64,000 nt of DNA from an uncultured Bacteroides sp. Its GTDB lineage: Bacteria; Bacteroidota; Bacteroidia; Bacteroidales; Bacteroidaceae. Position 1 is the stretch's first letter. The number at the start of each line of letters is the position of its first letter. Positions 32,810 to 43,084 of this stretch are shown here, piece after piece. The notes below the pieces were generated by a model. It did not search any database. It was not told where the DNA came from and worked only from the letters and a program-made list of their open reading frames with translations. The stretch lies in the NCBI GenBank assembly GCA_949296575.1, contig CASFPE010000015.1:1-64000 (forward strand). Reading direction: 5' to 3'. The translations under genes were made by a program, and so were the position numbers.

Positions 32810-33418
32810 TCAGTCAGCCCTTTCTTTCAATTTGATGAAATGTTCGATGATGCGGTGGTAGTCCTTTTCATGGCATTCGTCGAATTTGTCCCATAAATCG
32901 CCAAGCACGACTGCGCCTCCGAAGCCGTAGTCCTTTACTTGGAGGATATTGTCGGCATTGATTCCCCCTAAGGCCATCACATTTTGCCCGATAATGTTTT
33001 CTTTGGCAGCCCATCTGAGTTCCTCGGGCGTGTAGGCTGAAAGGTAGCCTTCTTTGGATATGCTGTTGAATACGGGGCTCATGAAAACATAATCATAATA
33101 AGCTTTCTTTTCCTTGACTTCCTTGACGGAATGGCACGAGCAACTGATATGCCCGGAATATCCATTGGGCTTTTGAGGATTGCGCGTGTTCAGGTGGATG
33201 CCCATCAGCCCGAATTCCTTCTTCAAATAAAAATGTTCGTGGGTAACGATGAAACGATGGTACTTCTGCGGGATGAGTGTCAGCAATCGCTCTGAATAAG
33301 CTGCTGCCGTATTGGGCTTCCGCAGATGGAGAATATCCAATCCTTCTTCGAACAAAGCCGTAATGATTTGGTCTTCTTCAATGAAGAAAGTAGGCTTGGT
33401 TATGACGATTAGTTTCAT
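32810..33418 (-). CDS. ThiE/TenI-like thiamine phosphate synthase family protein
   Basis: A 202-residue TIM-barrel protein of the ThiE/TenI family: ILHLRKP near the start, GIHLN, SCSCHSVKEV, FMSPVFNSISKEGY and ALGGINADNI are in the family order. The true ThiE is encoded at 37877-38518, and this protein lacks the usual IINDxxxLA motif, having IVTHEHFYL in its place, so it is more likely TenI-like (thiazole tautomerase) or an accessory paralogue. It is the last gene of the thi run, 60 bases after thiF. Confidence 0.8.
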   Translation of the reverse strand: MKLIVITKPTFFIEEDQIITALFEEGLDILHLRKPNTAAAYSERLLTLIPQKYHRFIVTHEHFYLKKEFGLMGIHLNTRNPQKPNGYSGHISCSCHSVKEVKEKKAYYDYVFMSPVFNSISKEGYLSAYTPEELRWAAKENIIGQNVMALGGINADNILQVKDYGFGGAVVLGDLWDKFDECHEKDYHRIIEHFIKLKERAD

Positions 33419-33478
33419 ACGGCATTGATCTGGTTATGCAGAACAAAGATAGCAATTATTATATTTCTTCCAAAACAT

Positions 33479-34186
33479 TTATAGCAAAATAATATGGGAC
33501 TGCATGGTTCGCAAGTCAATTGTCCACAGTTTTCCATGCAAAGGTTCGCCGAATCCGCAGATCGCTTTGATGGCTTCAGAGGCTTGCACGCTGCCCACAA
33601 TGCCGCAAATGGCTCCTAACACGCGACGGTCGGGCGGCAAATGCACCATTTCTGCTTCGTCTGGATAAAGGTCGCGGTAGGTGTGCGGGTCGGAATGGTG
33701 GTTGAATACGGATACCTGTCCTTCAAATCCGCAAATGGCGCCATATATATAAGGTATATGGAAGGATTGGGTCGTGTCGCTCAAAAGATAGCGTGTAGCA
33801 AAATTGTCGCACCCGTCCACCACGATGTCGTAGCCCGGAATGATATTGTTGGCATTCTCTTGGGTCAGCCGGATAGGGAGGACCTCTGTTTTGAGATGAT
33901 TGTTGAGGGCATGCAGGCGACGGGAAGCGCATATGGCTTTAGGTTGTCCGAGGTCATCCTCTGTATAAAGTATTTGGCGTTGAAGGTTAGATGGGGAGAC
34001 CAGATCGTCATCCATCAACCCTAATGTCCCCACGCCTGCTGCGGCTAAATACATGGCGGCAGGACTTCCTAATCCGCCAAGGCCAACAATGAGTACACGG
34101 CTTTCGTGCAAGCGGCGTTGGCCTTCTTCCCTTATTTCGGGCAAGGATGTCTGGCGGGTGTAACGGTTTTCGCAGTTTTGGTTCAT
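33479..34186 (-). CDS. thiF: ThiF/MoeB-family adenylyltransferase
   Basis: E1-like enzyme that adenylates the C-terminal Gly-Gly of the sulfur carrier ThiS. The 235-residue protein has the ATP-binding VLIVGLGGLGSPAAMYLAAAGVG, the Asn-Arg-type NLQRQILY segment and DGCDNFATRYLLSD. The two CxxC zinc motifs usual in ThiF/MoeB are absent: the segment where they should begin reads PPDRRVLGAICG. The ATG at 34186 gives the best leader (AGAAAA) and homologous N-terminus; ATGs at 34204 and 34210 are possible. Confidence 0.88.
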   Translation of the reverse strand: MNQNCENRYTRQTSLPEIREEGQRRLHESRVLIVGLGGLGSPAAMYLAAAGVGTLGLMDDDLVSPSNLQRQILYTEDDLGQPKAICASRRLHALNNHLKTEVLPIRLTQENANNIIPGYDIVVDGCDNFATRYLLSDTTQSFHIPYIYGAICGFEGQVSVFNHHSDPHTYRDLYPDEAEMVHLPPDRRVLGAICGIVGSVQASEAIKAICGFGEPLHGKLWTIDLRTMQSHIILL

Positions 34187-34246
34187 GGTATCATTTTTCT
34201 GCATATGCATGGGCAAGGCACAGCCAGCCCATGCATATGCACAACA

Positions 34247-35392
34247 TTATACAGCTCGAGGATGCATAAGGTCAAACGACGCATCCCAATCTTTCCATAC
34301 AGGTTCACGCCCCATGCGGCGGAGGGCCGCATCCACTTCATGGGCTGTCCTTTCATCGCTCACATGGAATTGTTCGAGGGCTTGCGGATAGGTGCAATAT
34401 CCTCCTGGTTCGGTTTTGCTTTCGGCGCTCATTGTGGTCACGCCCAAAGTGGCCATGTGGTCGCGGATTGCAGCCGGTTCGCGAGTAGAATAGGAGATGT
34501 CGACATCATGGTCGAAGATGCGCATGGCAAAAGTGGCTTGTGCTAATTCGCGGTCGCTCATGATGACATTTGGTTGGAAACCTCCATTCTCAGAAGGCCG
34601 CATGCGTGGAAAATTCACACTGTACTTTGTTTTCCAGTAGTGTTTCTGGAGGTAGCGCAAGTGGAAAGCCATCATGGTGATGTCTGTTCGCCATTCTTTT
34701 TCAAGTCCGATAAGCACGCCCATCCCGATGCTGTGTACGCCTGCTTGTCCCATGCGATCGAAGCCGTTGAGCCGCCATTCAAACTTCGATTTCATGCCAC
34801 GTGGGTGGTAAATGTTGTAATGCGCACGGTTGTAGGTTTCTTGGAAACAGATGACCCCGTTCATGCCGTGGCGTGCCAGTTCCTCATATTCTTCCGTCTT
34901 GAGTGGCATCACCTCTATTTTCAAGTTGCTGAAATAGGGTTTGGCCAAGTCGAGGGCGCGGGCTATGTAAGGCACGCCGGCCTTGGCGGGATTCTCTCCT
35001 GTGACGAGCAGCAAGTTCTCAAATGGCGCCAGCCGTTTGATGGCCTTGTACTCGTTGACGATTTCTTCTTCCGTCAGGATGGTCCTTTTCATGGGATTGC
35101 TGATGTGGAAGCCGCAATACACGCAAGAGTTGGTACACGAATTGGTGAGATAAAGTGGCACGAACATGGAGATGGTTCGTCCGAACCGTTCTTCAGTGTA
35201 TTTCTTGCTGAGTTGTGCCATGGTTTCCAAATATGGTTCGGCAGCAGGGGAGATAAGTGCCATGAAGTCGTCCACATCGCAATGCTCGCGTGACAGGGCG
35301 CGGCGCACATCGGTATCGCTTTTGGACATGATGCGGGCGGTGGTGTCATCCCAGTTGATTTTGTCTAATTCTTCACTAAACATGTCGTTCAT
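34247..35392 (-). CDS. thiH: 2-iminoacetate synthase ThiH
   Basis: Radical SAM enzyme that cleaves tyrosine to dehydroglycine (2-iminoacetate) and p-cresol for thiazole synthesis in anaerobes. The 381 residues carry the Cx3Cx2C cluster motif (Cys 86, 90 and 93 in NSCTNSCVYCGF) and the ThiH-type barrel and C-terminus (NFPRMRPSENGGF, YSTREPAAIRDHM). ThiH in place of glycine oxidase ThiO fits an anaerobic lifestyle. It is in the thi operon, 13 bases after thiC. Confidence 0.95.
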   Translation of the reverse strand: MNDMFSEELDKINWDDTTARIMSKSDTDVRRALSREHCDVDDFMALISPAAEPYLETMAQLSKKYTEERFGRTISMFVPLYLTNSCTNSCVYCGFHISNPMKRTILTEEEIVNEYKAIKRLAPFENLLLVTGENPAKAGVPYIARALDLAKPYFSNLKIEVMPLKTEEYEELARHGMNGVICFQETYNRAHYNIYHPRGMKSKFEWRLNGFDRMGQAGVHSIGMGVLIGLEKEWRTDITMMAFHLRYLQKHYWKTKYSVNFPRMRPSENGGFQPNVIMSDRELAQATFAMRIFDHDVDISYSTREPAAIRDHMATLGVTTMSAESKTEPGGYCTYPQALEQFHVSDERTAHEVDAALRRMGREPVWKDWDASFDLMHPRAV

Positions 35393-35405
35393 TAAAAGTT
35401 ACTGG

Positions 35406-37112
<1,707 letters not shown>

Positions 37113-37880
37113 TTAGTCAAGGAATGCGGTCAAGGGAGAGGAAGCGGAAGCGGTGAGTGCCACGCTGCCCAATCCGGCTTCGTGGGCCGCACGGCCTGCT
37201 TCCACGCTTTGTTTGAAAGCAGCGGCCATTTGCACAGGGTCGCCGGCTACGGCAATGGCGGTGTTCACCAAGACGGCAGATGCGCCCATTTCCATGGCTT
37301 CGGCGGCATGGCTTGGGGCGCCGATGCCTGCATCGACAACGACTGGCACGTTGGCTTGCTCGATGATGATGCGCAGGAAGTCGCGCGTTTGCAATCCTTT
37401 GTTCGTGCCGATGGGTGCGCCGAGCGGCATGACGGTGGCGGCTCCTGCTTCTTCCAAGCGTTTGCATAACGTGGGGTCGGCTTGGCAATAGGGAAGCACA
37501 ACGAAGCCCATCTTCACCAATTGCTCTGTGGCTTTCAGCGTTTCTACTGAGTCGGGGAGCAGGTAGCGTGGGTCGGGGTGTATTTCCAGCTTCAGCCAGT
37601 TGGTGCCGAAAGCTTCGCGGGCCATTTGTGCGGCAAACACGGCTTCTTCGGCATTTCGCACGCCGCTGGTGTTGGGCAGCAACTGGATGCCGGGATGTGC
37701 GATGTGGCGCAGCATGTCGTCGTTTTTGTCGTCCATCTCGATGCGTTTCATGGCCACGGTGACCATTTGCGTGCCGGATGCCATGATGGCTTGTTCCATC
37801 AGTTCGTTGGAACTGAATTTCCCGGTACCTAAGAACAGGCGCGAATCGAACTCGCGGCCTGCAATCGTCAGTTTCTTCAT
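37113..37880 (-). CDS. thiG: Thiazole synthase ThiG
   Basis: Forms the thiazole phosphate ring from deoxyxylulose phosphate, ThiS-thiocarboxylate and dehydroglycine. The 255-residue barrel begins [19 protein letters not shown]; the Schiff-base Lys is in [13 protein letters not shown] position and the C-terminal phosphate loop [19 protein letters not shown] is conserved. The ATG at 37880 overlaps the thiE stop by four bases (ATGA), showing translational coupling; the longer open frame to 38144 runs through thiE and is rejected. Confidence 0.95.
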   Translation of the reverse strand: MKKLTIAGREFDSRLFLGTGKFSSNELMEQAIMASGTQMVTVAMKRIEMDDKNDDMLRHIAHPGIQLLPNTSGVRNAEEAVFAAQMAREAFGTNWLKLEIHPDPRYLLPDSVETLKATEQLVKMGFVVLPYCQADPTLCKRLEEAGAATVMPLGAPIGTNKGLQTRDFLRIIIEQANVPVVVDAGIGAPSHAAEAMEMGASAVLVNTAIAVAGDPVQMAAAFKQSVEAGRAAHEAGLGSVALTASASSPLTAFLD

Positions 37881-38518
37881 TGCGGTATTTCTTTTAATAA
37901 ATGGATAATCTTTTGTGTTTCGGCCACGGGGTCGGCGGCACGCAGGATGGCGCCGCTGAGGGCGATGCCGCTGGCTCCTGCTTGCAGGATGGCGGGAATG
38001 TCGGCGGCAGTGATGCCTCCTATGGCGATGAGGGGCAGGCGGATGCTTGCTTCCTCCATTTGCGCGAGGAGGCGGCGGTAGCCTTCTATCCCCAAGAGGG
38101 GGGCAAGGTTCTTCTTCGTGGCGGTGTAGCGGAAAGGGCCGCACCCGATGTAGTCGGCTCCTGCTTCATGGAGGGCGCGGATGTCTTCGAAAGTGTTGGC
38201 CGTTCCTCCGATGATGCACCCGTTGCCCAGCATCCGGCGCGCTTCTGCGACAGGCATGTCGTTTTTGCCGAGATGCACGCCGTCGGCATGCATCCGCCGC
38301 GCCAGTTCCACGTGGTCGTCGATGATGAAAATGGCGCCATGGTTCTTGCAGAGCGCTTGCACGCGGCGGGCTGTTTCCTCCACTTCGCCGGGCGGGCAAT
38401 CTTTCATGCGCAGTTGCACCCAGCGGCATCCGCCTGCCAATGCGAGGGCGGCAGACTCGTAATAGGAGATGCCACAGGCGGCGTGTGTGATGAATTGCAG
38501 CTTTTCCATATGCGTCAT
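37877..38518 (-). CDS. thiE: Thiamine phosphate synthase ThiE
   Basis: Joins the pyrimidine and thiazole halves to thiamine phosphate. The 213-residue barrel shows [39 protein letters not shown] and [16 protein letters not shown], all family motifs. The start at 38518 overlaps the thiS stop (ATGA); an ATG three codons later (38509) is also possible. Confidence 0.94.
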   Translation of the reverse strand: MTHMEKLQFITHAACGISYYESAALALAGGCRWVQLRMKDCPPGEVEETARRVQALCKNHGAIFIIDDHVELARRMHADGVHLGKNDMPVAEARRMLGNGCIIGGTANTFEDIRALHEAGADYIGCGPFRYTATKKNLAPLLGIEGYRRLLAQMEEASIRLPLIAIGGITAADIPAILQAGASGIALSGAILRAADPVAETQKIIHLLKEIPQ

Positions 38519-38715
38519 CCCCCGCAGGCTGCTTTGATGATGGTGAGGCGGTCGTTTTCGTGGAGGAAGAATGTGTCCCATTCCGCACGTGGCGCCATCT
38601 TGTTGTTCACGGCCACGGCCACGCCTTTCTTGGGGAGTTGCAGTTCGCTGGCCACGGCGGCTAATGTGGCATCCGCCACGCATTCATGTTCTTTGCCATT
38701 TACAGATATTTTCAT
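38515..38715 (-). CDS. thiS: Sulfur carrier protein ThiS
   Basis: A 66-residue ubiquitin-like protein ending in the essential Gly-Gly, which ThiF adenylates and which carries sulfur to ThiG. MKISVNGKEHECV start and VAVAVNNKMAPRAEWDTF are typical. An in-frame ATG at 38727 would add four residues. First gene of the thi operon, just after the TPP riboswitch. Confidence 0.94.
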   Translation of the reverse strand: MKISVNGKEHECVADATLAAVASELQLPKKGVAVAVNNKMAPRAEWDTFFLHENDRLTIIKAACGG

Positions 38716-38782
38716 GCCTTTAATCATTAATTATTAGGTGTAAAGACAATGGGGAAGCCGTGGCGGCGGAGGGAGGATGTTC

Positions 38783-38859
38783 AACAATCCCTTCGGCAGT
38801 ACTAACTGCATCAGGTTCGCAGGGTATGATCTCAGCCCGCAGCGGGGCACCCCTTTGTT
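38783..38859 (-). promoter_or_regulatory. TPP riboswitch
   Basis: On the minus strand the THI-box core is seen in order: AGGGGTGCC, GGCTGAGAT, ACCCT, GAACCTGAT, GTTAGTACTGCCGAAGGGA. P1 is closed by AACAA (38859-38855) with TTGTT (38787-38783). It lies about 68 bases before the thiS ATG. In this class, bound thiamine pyrophosphate turns off expression, through termination or masked translation start; which applies here is not evident. Confidence 0.95.
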
Positions 38860-38869
38860 TTTACTGGGA

Positions 38870-38877
38870 CAAAGGTA
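38870..38877 (-). promoter_or_regulatory. thi operon promoter -7 box
   Basis: TACCTTTG on the minus strand, predicting a start near 38863, a few bases before the riboswitch P1. Confidence 0.7.
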
Positions 38878-39118
38878 GCAATAATGCGCGGTATGCGAAA
38901 CAGATTTCCTGAAAAAAACAGAATACGGCTTTGTTTCTCCAGGCAAATTTCTTTTCCCGTGCTGCCAAGAATTCAGGTTTGCCGCATTGGGAGGCATAAT
39001 TCAGTGCGGTGGAAAGTTGGATTCATGCGGGCGGAAATTTCTGCCGCCGCCGTCGTTCGTACAGATGCCGTCGACATTTGTAAGAATGACGACGGCAACC
39101 GTACAGACGGCAACGTTG

Positions 39119-39215
39119 GCAGAAGAATTTATGCGGGTGTTTGGAAGTTTTTATGCGGATAGGTGGAAGTTTCTTCACGGGCAAACAGGAGTTTCCATGC
39201 GATTGGGCGGAACGA
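39119..39215. repeat. Short degenerate tandem repeat (22-23 bp)
   Basis: GGAAGTTTTTATGCGG, GGAAGTTTCTTCACGG and GGAGTTTCCATGCG follow one another at 22-23 bp steps, with related GAATTTATGCGG before and GGAACGATGCG after. A different sequence from the repeats at 1231, 19221, 31106 and 53432. Confidence 0.5.
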
Positions 39216-39394
39216 TGCGATGGGCATCCTTTTTCTTTTGTGCATTTTCTTGTTTTGGCGATTGGGACAGAAAATAGCCTTTTCCTTAAATAACCCATTC
39301 CTTAAAAAAGTATCCTATTTATAATAAGATGCAGAAAAATCGTGATAAACCGCGATAATTTACTGTTTTTTAAATGAAAAAAAGCAGGCAAAAT

Positions 39395-39424
39395 CTTGGT
39401 TGAATGAAAAGTTTGTTACCTTTG
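39395..39424 (+). promoter_or_regulatory. pst operon promoter
   Basis: CTTG (39395-39398), 18 bases, TACCTTTG (39417-39424); a start near 39431 leaves a leader of about 40 nt before pstS. Confidence 0.65.
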
Positions 39425-39471
39425 TTCCGCTAATAAAAGTAGCATAATCGTTAAATGTAGCATTATAAGGT

Positions 39472-40428
39472 ATGAAAAGACAAGTAATTTCGTGGCTGTT
39501 GGCCGGGTTGCTTTGCACAGGGCCGGGCGTGGCATATGCCGGCAACGGTGAGAATGAAAAACTGGAAGGCGATATTTCCCTTTCTGGTGCTTTTGCCCTT
39601 TATCCCATGGTGGTGAAATGGGCGGAAGAGTTCAAGAAACTGCATCCCGACGTGCGCATCGACATATCGGGCGGCGGCGCGGGCAAGGGCATGACGGACG
39701 CTTTGGCCAAGGTGGTGGACTTGGGCATGGTGTCGCGCGACATCCACGACGTGGAGGTGCAGAACGGGGCTTTTGCCATTGCGGTCATCAAAGATGCCGT
39801 GGTACCCACCATCAATGCTTCGAATCCTTTGATGGCCGAAATCAAGGAGAAAGGCTTGAGCCGCGAGGCTGCCAAGAAGTTGTGGAGCGGCGAAGCGTCC
39901 ACGTGGGGAGAAGTGTTGGGAACCGGCAGCGAGGTGCCGGTGCATGTATATACCCGTTCCGATGCCTGCGGCGCGGCGGAAACATGGTCGGCATGGTTCG
40001 GCATGCGGCAGGAGGACTTGCAGGGGACGGCTGTGTACAGTGACCCCGGCGTGGCTTCGGCCGTGCAGAAAGACCGTGTGGCCATCGGCTACAACAACAT
40101 CGCGTATGCTTTCGACCAAAAGACGCGCCAGCCTTACGAAGGCATGGACGTGATGCCGCTCGACGTGGACGGCAACGGGAAGGTGGACGAGGACGAGAAT
40201 TTCTATTCCAGTTCCATGCGCCTTATTACCGCCATCATCAAAGGGCAATACCCTTCGCCCCCTGCGCGCAACCTTTTCTTGGTGTGCAACGGGGTGCCTG
40301 AACGCCCGGTGGTGCGCGAGTTCATCAAATTCATCTTGACAGAAGGCCAGCAGTATGCTTTGGGCGCAGGTTATATCCCGTTGCCGCGTCCTGTGGCACA
40401 AGCCGAGTTGGAGAAACTTAACAAGTAA
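39472..40428 (+). CDS. pstS: Phosphate ABC transporter substrate-binding protein
   Basis: A 318-residue exported protein (signal peptide ending GVAYAG). The mature part has the PstS pattern: GDISLSGAFALYPMVVKWAEEF, DISGGGAGKGMTDALAKVVDLGMVSR (phosphate loop) and IKFILTEGQQYALGAGYIPLP. It binds phosphate in the periplasm for PstCAB. First gene of the operon, 5 bases before pstC. Confidence 0.93.
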   Translation: MKRQVISWLLAGLLCTGPGVAYAGNGENEKLEGDISLSGAFALYPMVVKWAEEFKKLHPDVRIDISGGGAGKGMTDALAKVVDLGMVSRDIHDVEVQNGAFAIAVIKDAVVPTINASNPLMAEIKEKGLSREAAKKLWSGEASTWGEVLGTGSEVPVHVYTRSDACGAAETWSAWFGMRQEDLQGTAVYSDPGVASAVQKDRVAIGYNNIAYAFDQKTRQPYEGMDVMPLDVDGNGKVDEDENFYSSSMRLITAIIKGQYPSPPARNLFLVCNGVPERPVVREFIKFILTEGQQYALGAGYIPLPRPVAQAELEKLNK

Positions 40429-40433
40429 TTCCG

Positions 40434-41342
40434 ATGGCTGTCTCTTTGCTGAAGAAAAGGCTGGCAAAGGACCGCAGTGCGCGGGCCGTGATGTTCACGC
40501 TCACTGTGCTGTCCTTGCTGCTGTTGGTGGTGATGGGCGTGGGCCTTTACCTCAAGTCGGAGATGATACTCGACGAGTATTCCCTATGGACGCTGCTGAC
40601 GACGGCCGACTGGAAGCCCCTGAAAGGCTCGTTCGGCTTCCTGCCGTTCATCATCGGCACGCTGGCCGTCACGGCCTTGTCCATCTTGATTGCCCTGCCC
40701 ATTTCCCTGCTCACGGCGCTCTACTTGTCAGAGTACGCCCACTCGTGGACGAAGCGCGTGGTGTTTCCCGTGCTTGACATCCTGGCCGGCATCCCTTCGG
40801 TGGTGTACGGCGTGTGGGGTACACTGATTATCGTGCCTTGGATTGCCGACACGCTTGGGCCGCATTTCGTGGATTATACCAGTGGCTACACGGTGTTGGC
40901 CAGCGGCATTGTGTTGGGCGTGATGATACTCCCGGTGCTGGTCAGCCTTTTCATCGAGATATTCACCATCGTGCCGCAGGACTACCGCGATGCCGCTGCC
41001 TCGCTGGGTGCCACCAAGTGGCAGATTTGCTATAAAGTCATCTTGCGCAAGTCCATGCCCGGCATCATTGCGGCTGTGGTGCTGGCCATCTCCAAAGCTT
41101 TCGGCGAGACGATTGCCGTGCTGATGGTGTGCGGCAACTACGCCGGCATTCCCCGTTCGTTGTTCGACCCTTGCTACCCGTTGCCGGCCTTGATTGCCAA
41201 CAACTACGGCGAGATGCTGTCGCTTCCTTTGTATGAATCGGCTTTGATGTTTGCCGCGTTCATCCTGTTTTTCATCATATTGGTGTTCAACTTTGCTTCG
41301 CGCCTGCTGCTCCAGCGGATAGAGAAGCGTTACAAATTATGA
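40434..41342 (+). CDS. pstC: Phosphate ABC transporter permease PstC
   Basis: A 302-residue inner-membrane permease with about six helices and the EAA-type loop DYRDAAASLGATKWQICYKVILRKSMPGI that contacts PstB. GIPSVVYGVWG is a typical PstC segment. Confidence 0.94.
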   Translation: MAVSLLKKRLAKDRSARAVMFTLTVLSLLLLVVMGVGLYLKSEMILDEYSLWTLLTTADWKPLKGSFGFLPFIIGTLAVTALSILIALPISLLTALYLSEYAHSWTKRVVFPVLDILAGIPSVVYGVWGTLIIVPWIADTLGPHFVDYTSGYTVLASGIVLGVMILPVLVSLFIEIFTIVPQDYRDAAASLGATKWQICYKVILRKSMPGIIAAVVLAISKAFGETIAVLMVCGNYAGIPRSLFDPCYPLPALIANNYGEMLSLPLYESALMFAAFILFFIILVFNFASRLLLQRIEKRYKL

Positions 41343-41355
41343 TAGGAGAGTAGCC

Positions 41356-42204
41356 ATGAAAATGAAGTTCATTGCAGACAAGTTTTTCCGGGTTCTGATG
41401 ATATTGTCCATGCTCATCGTGTATGCCTTCTTGGGCAGCATCCTCATCACGATATTGAAGAACGGGTGGCCCGCCATGTCGTGGGACATGGTGACGCAGC
41501 TTCCGGGCGGCGGGTTCTACATCGGCAAGGAGGGCGGCGTGCTGAATGCCATCGTCGGTTCGCTCTACATCGTGGGGGCATCCACTGTGTTGGGCTTGCT
41601 GGTCAGCATCCCCATCGTGTTTTTCATCAACATTTACTTGAAAAAGGAGTCTCGCTTGGCCAGCCTTGTCCGCCTGTCGTTCGATGTGCTTTATGGCATC
41701 CCCTCCATCGTGTATGGCGCGTTCGCCTTTACCATCATGATATTCTTCGGCCTTCGCACCTCGTTGTTGGGCGGCATCATTGTCATCACGTTGCTGATTA
41801 TCCCCATCTTCGTGCGTTCGATGGACGAAGTGGCGCGCCAGCTTCCCAAGGATTTATTAGATGCCACTTACTCTTTGGGCGCCACGCGCTTCGAAGCCAT
41901 CAAGGTGGCGGTGCGGCAGATTCTGCCGGGCATTGCCACAGCCACGCTGCTTTCCATCGGTCGTGCCATTGGCGACGCAGCGGGCGTGATGTTCACTGCC
42001 GGGTTCACCGACAGCATTCCCACTTCGCTGGACCAGCCTGCGGCCACCTTGCCGCTATCTATCTTTTTCCAACTGAGCAGTCCCACGCCCGAAGTGCGTG
42101 AAAGGGCCTATGCCTCTGCCTTGCTCCTCACCATCATCGTCCTCGTGTTGAGCATTATCGGGCGGATGATTACTTACCGTTTTTCCAAGAACAAGATTAA
42201 ATAA
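41356..42204 (+). CDS. pstA: Phosphate ABC transporter permease PstA
   Basis: A 282-residue permease, partner of PstC. Six helices; GIPSIVYGAFAF, the EAA loop LLDATYSLGATRFEAIKVAVRQILPGI and GRAIGDAAGVMFTAGF are conserved. 13 bases after pstC. Confidence 0.94.
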   Translation: MKMKFIADKFFRVLMILSMLIVYAFLGSILITILKNGWPAMSWDMVTQLPGGGFYIGKEGGVLNAIVGSLYIVGASTVLGLLVSIPIVFFINIYLKKESRLASLVRLSFDVLYGIPSIVYGAFAFTIMIFFGLRTSLLGGIIVITLLIIPIFVRSMDEVARQLPKDLLDATYSLGATRFEAIKVAVRQILPGIATATLLSIGRAIGDAAGVMFTAGFTDSIPTSLDQPAATLPLSIFFQLSSPTPEVRERAYASALLLTIIVLVLSIIGRMITYRFSKNKIK

Positions 42205-42210
42205 GAAAAA

Positions 42211-43065
42211 ATGGATACAGAACCCCAAACTTTTACCGGCGCGTTCCAACGCTTCGACCAATGGAAGGAGGCAAACGGCAGCGAAGTTCATGCTGCCGAC
42301 GTGCTGAAAGGAGAGAATGTAATCGACATACAGGGCCTGAGCGTTTACATCCAGGACAAACAGATTCTGAAGAATGTGACGTTGCAGCTTTTCGACCGGA
42401 AGATTACCTGCATCATCGGCCCGTCAGGTTGCGGGAAGACCACTTTGCTGCGCAGCATCAACCGCATGATCGACACCACCGATCATGTGAAGGTGGAAGG
42501 CAGCGTCATTGTGGACGGCGAAAACATCTACGGTTCCAAGGCGGAAATTACCCATATCCGCAAGAAGATTGGATTGCTGTCGCAGCGTCCCACGCCGCTG
42601 CCCATGTCCATCTACGACAACATTGCTTTCGGCTGCCGCATCCACGGCACGCGCAACAAGAAGAAGTTGGATGCCATCGTGGAGCAATACCTGCGTGCCA
42701 CCGGCCTGTGGGACGAAGTGAAAGACCGCCTGCACAATCCGGCTTCGGGGCTATCCATCGGGCAGCAGCAACGCCTTTGCCTGGCAAGAGGCTTGGCCGT
42801 AGAGCCGCAGTTCATTCTGGCCGACGAATCGACTTCTGCCCTCGACCCCGTGTCGAGCAAGCACATTGAGGACCTTTTCCTCCAACTTCGCGAACGCTAC
42901 GGCATCATCATGGTGACCCACACCCTGCGGCAGGCGTTGCGCATTGCCGATTATGTGGTGTTCATGTATTTGGGCGAAGTCATCGAGCAAGGGCCTGCCG
43001 ACGTGCTTTTCAACCATCCGCAGCATGAATTGACCAAACAGTATCTCAGCGGGGTATTCAGTTGA
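42211..43065 (+). CDS. pstB: Phosphate ABC transporter ATPase PstB
   Basis: A 284-residue ATPase with a 40-residue N-terminal extension. Walker A GPSGCGKTT (about residues 70-78), Q-loop in LLSQRPTPLP, Walker B LADESTSALDP and the H-loop VTHTL are present. The ABC signature reads LSIGQQQR rather than the common LSGGQQQR, a tolerated but notable change. No phoU gene follows, unlike many pst operons. Confidence 0.94.
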   Translation: MDTEPQTFTGAFQRFDQWKEANGSEVHAADVLKGENVIDIQGLSVYIQDKQILKNVTLQLFDRKITCIIGPSGCGKTTLLRSINRMIDTTDHVKVEGSVIVDGENIYGSKAEITHIRKKIGLLSQRPTPLPMSIYDNIAFGCRIHGTRNKKKLDAIVEQYLRATGLWDEVKDRLHNPASGLSIGQQQRLCLARGLAVEPQFILADESTSALDPVSSKHIEDLFLQLRERYGIIMVTHTLRQALRIADYVVFMYLGEVIEQGPADVLFNHPQHELTKQYLSGVFS

Positions 43066-43084
43066 CAGGAAAGGAGGAACAGTC

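Larger units (their letters stand above)
38728..39471. other. Divergent region: TPP riboswitch, repeats and pst promoter
   Basis: From left: the thi leader with TPP riboswitch (38783-38859) and promoter (38870-38877); a gene-free stretch with a long imperfect inverted repeat around GCCGTCGTTC/GAATGACGACGGC (about 39045-39095) and short 22-23 bp repeats (39119-39215); then the pstS promoter (39395-39424). Confidence 0.7.

Noticed and set aside
37113..38144. Long thiG frame with a 90-residue Arg/Pro-rich extension
   Set aside because: The extension is the thiE gene read out of frame; thiG has a normal ATG at 37880 coupled to the thiE stop.
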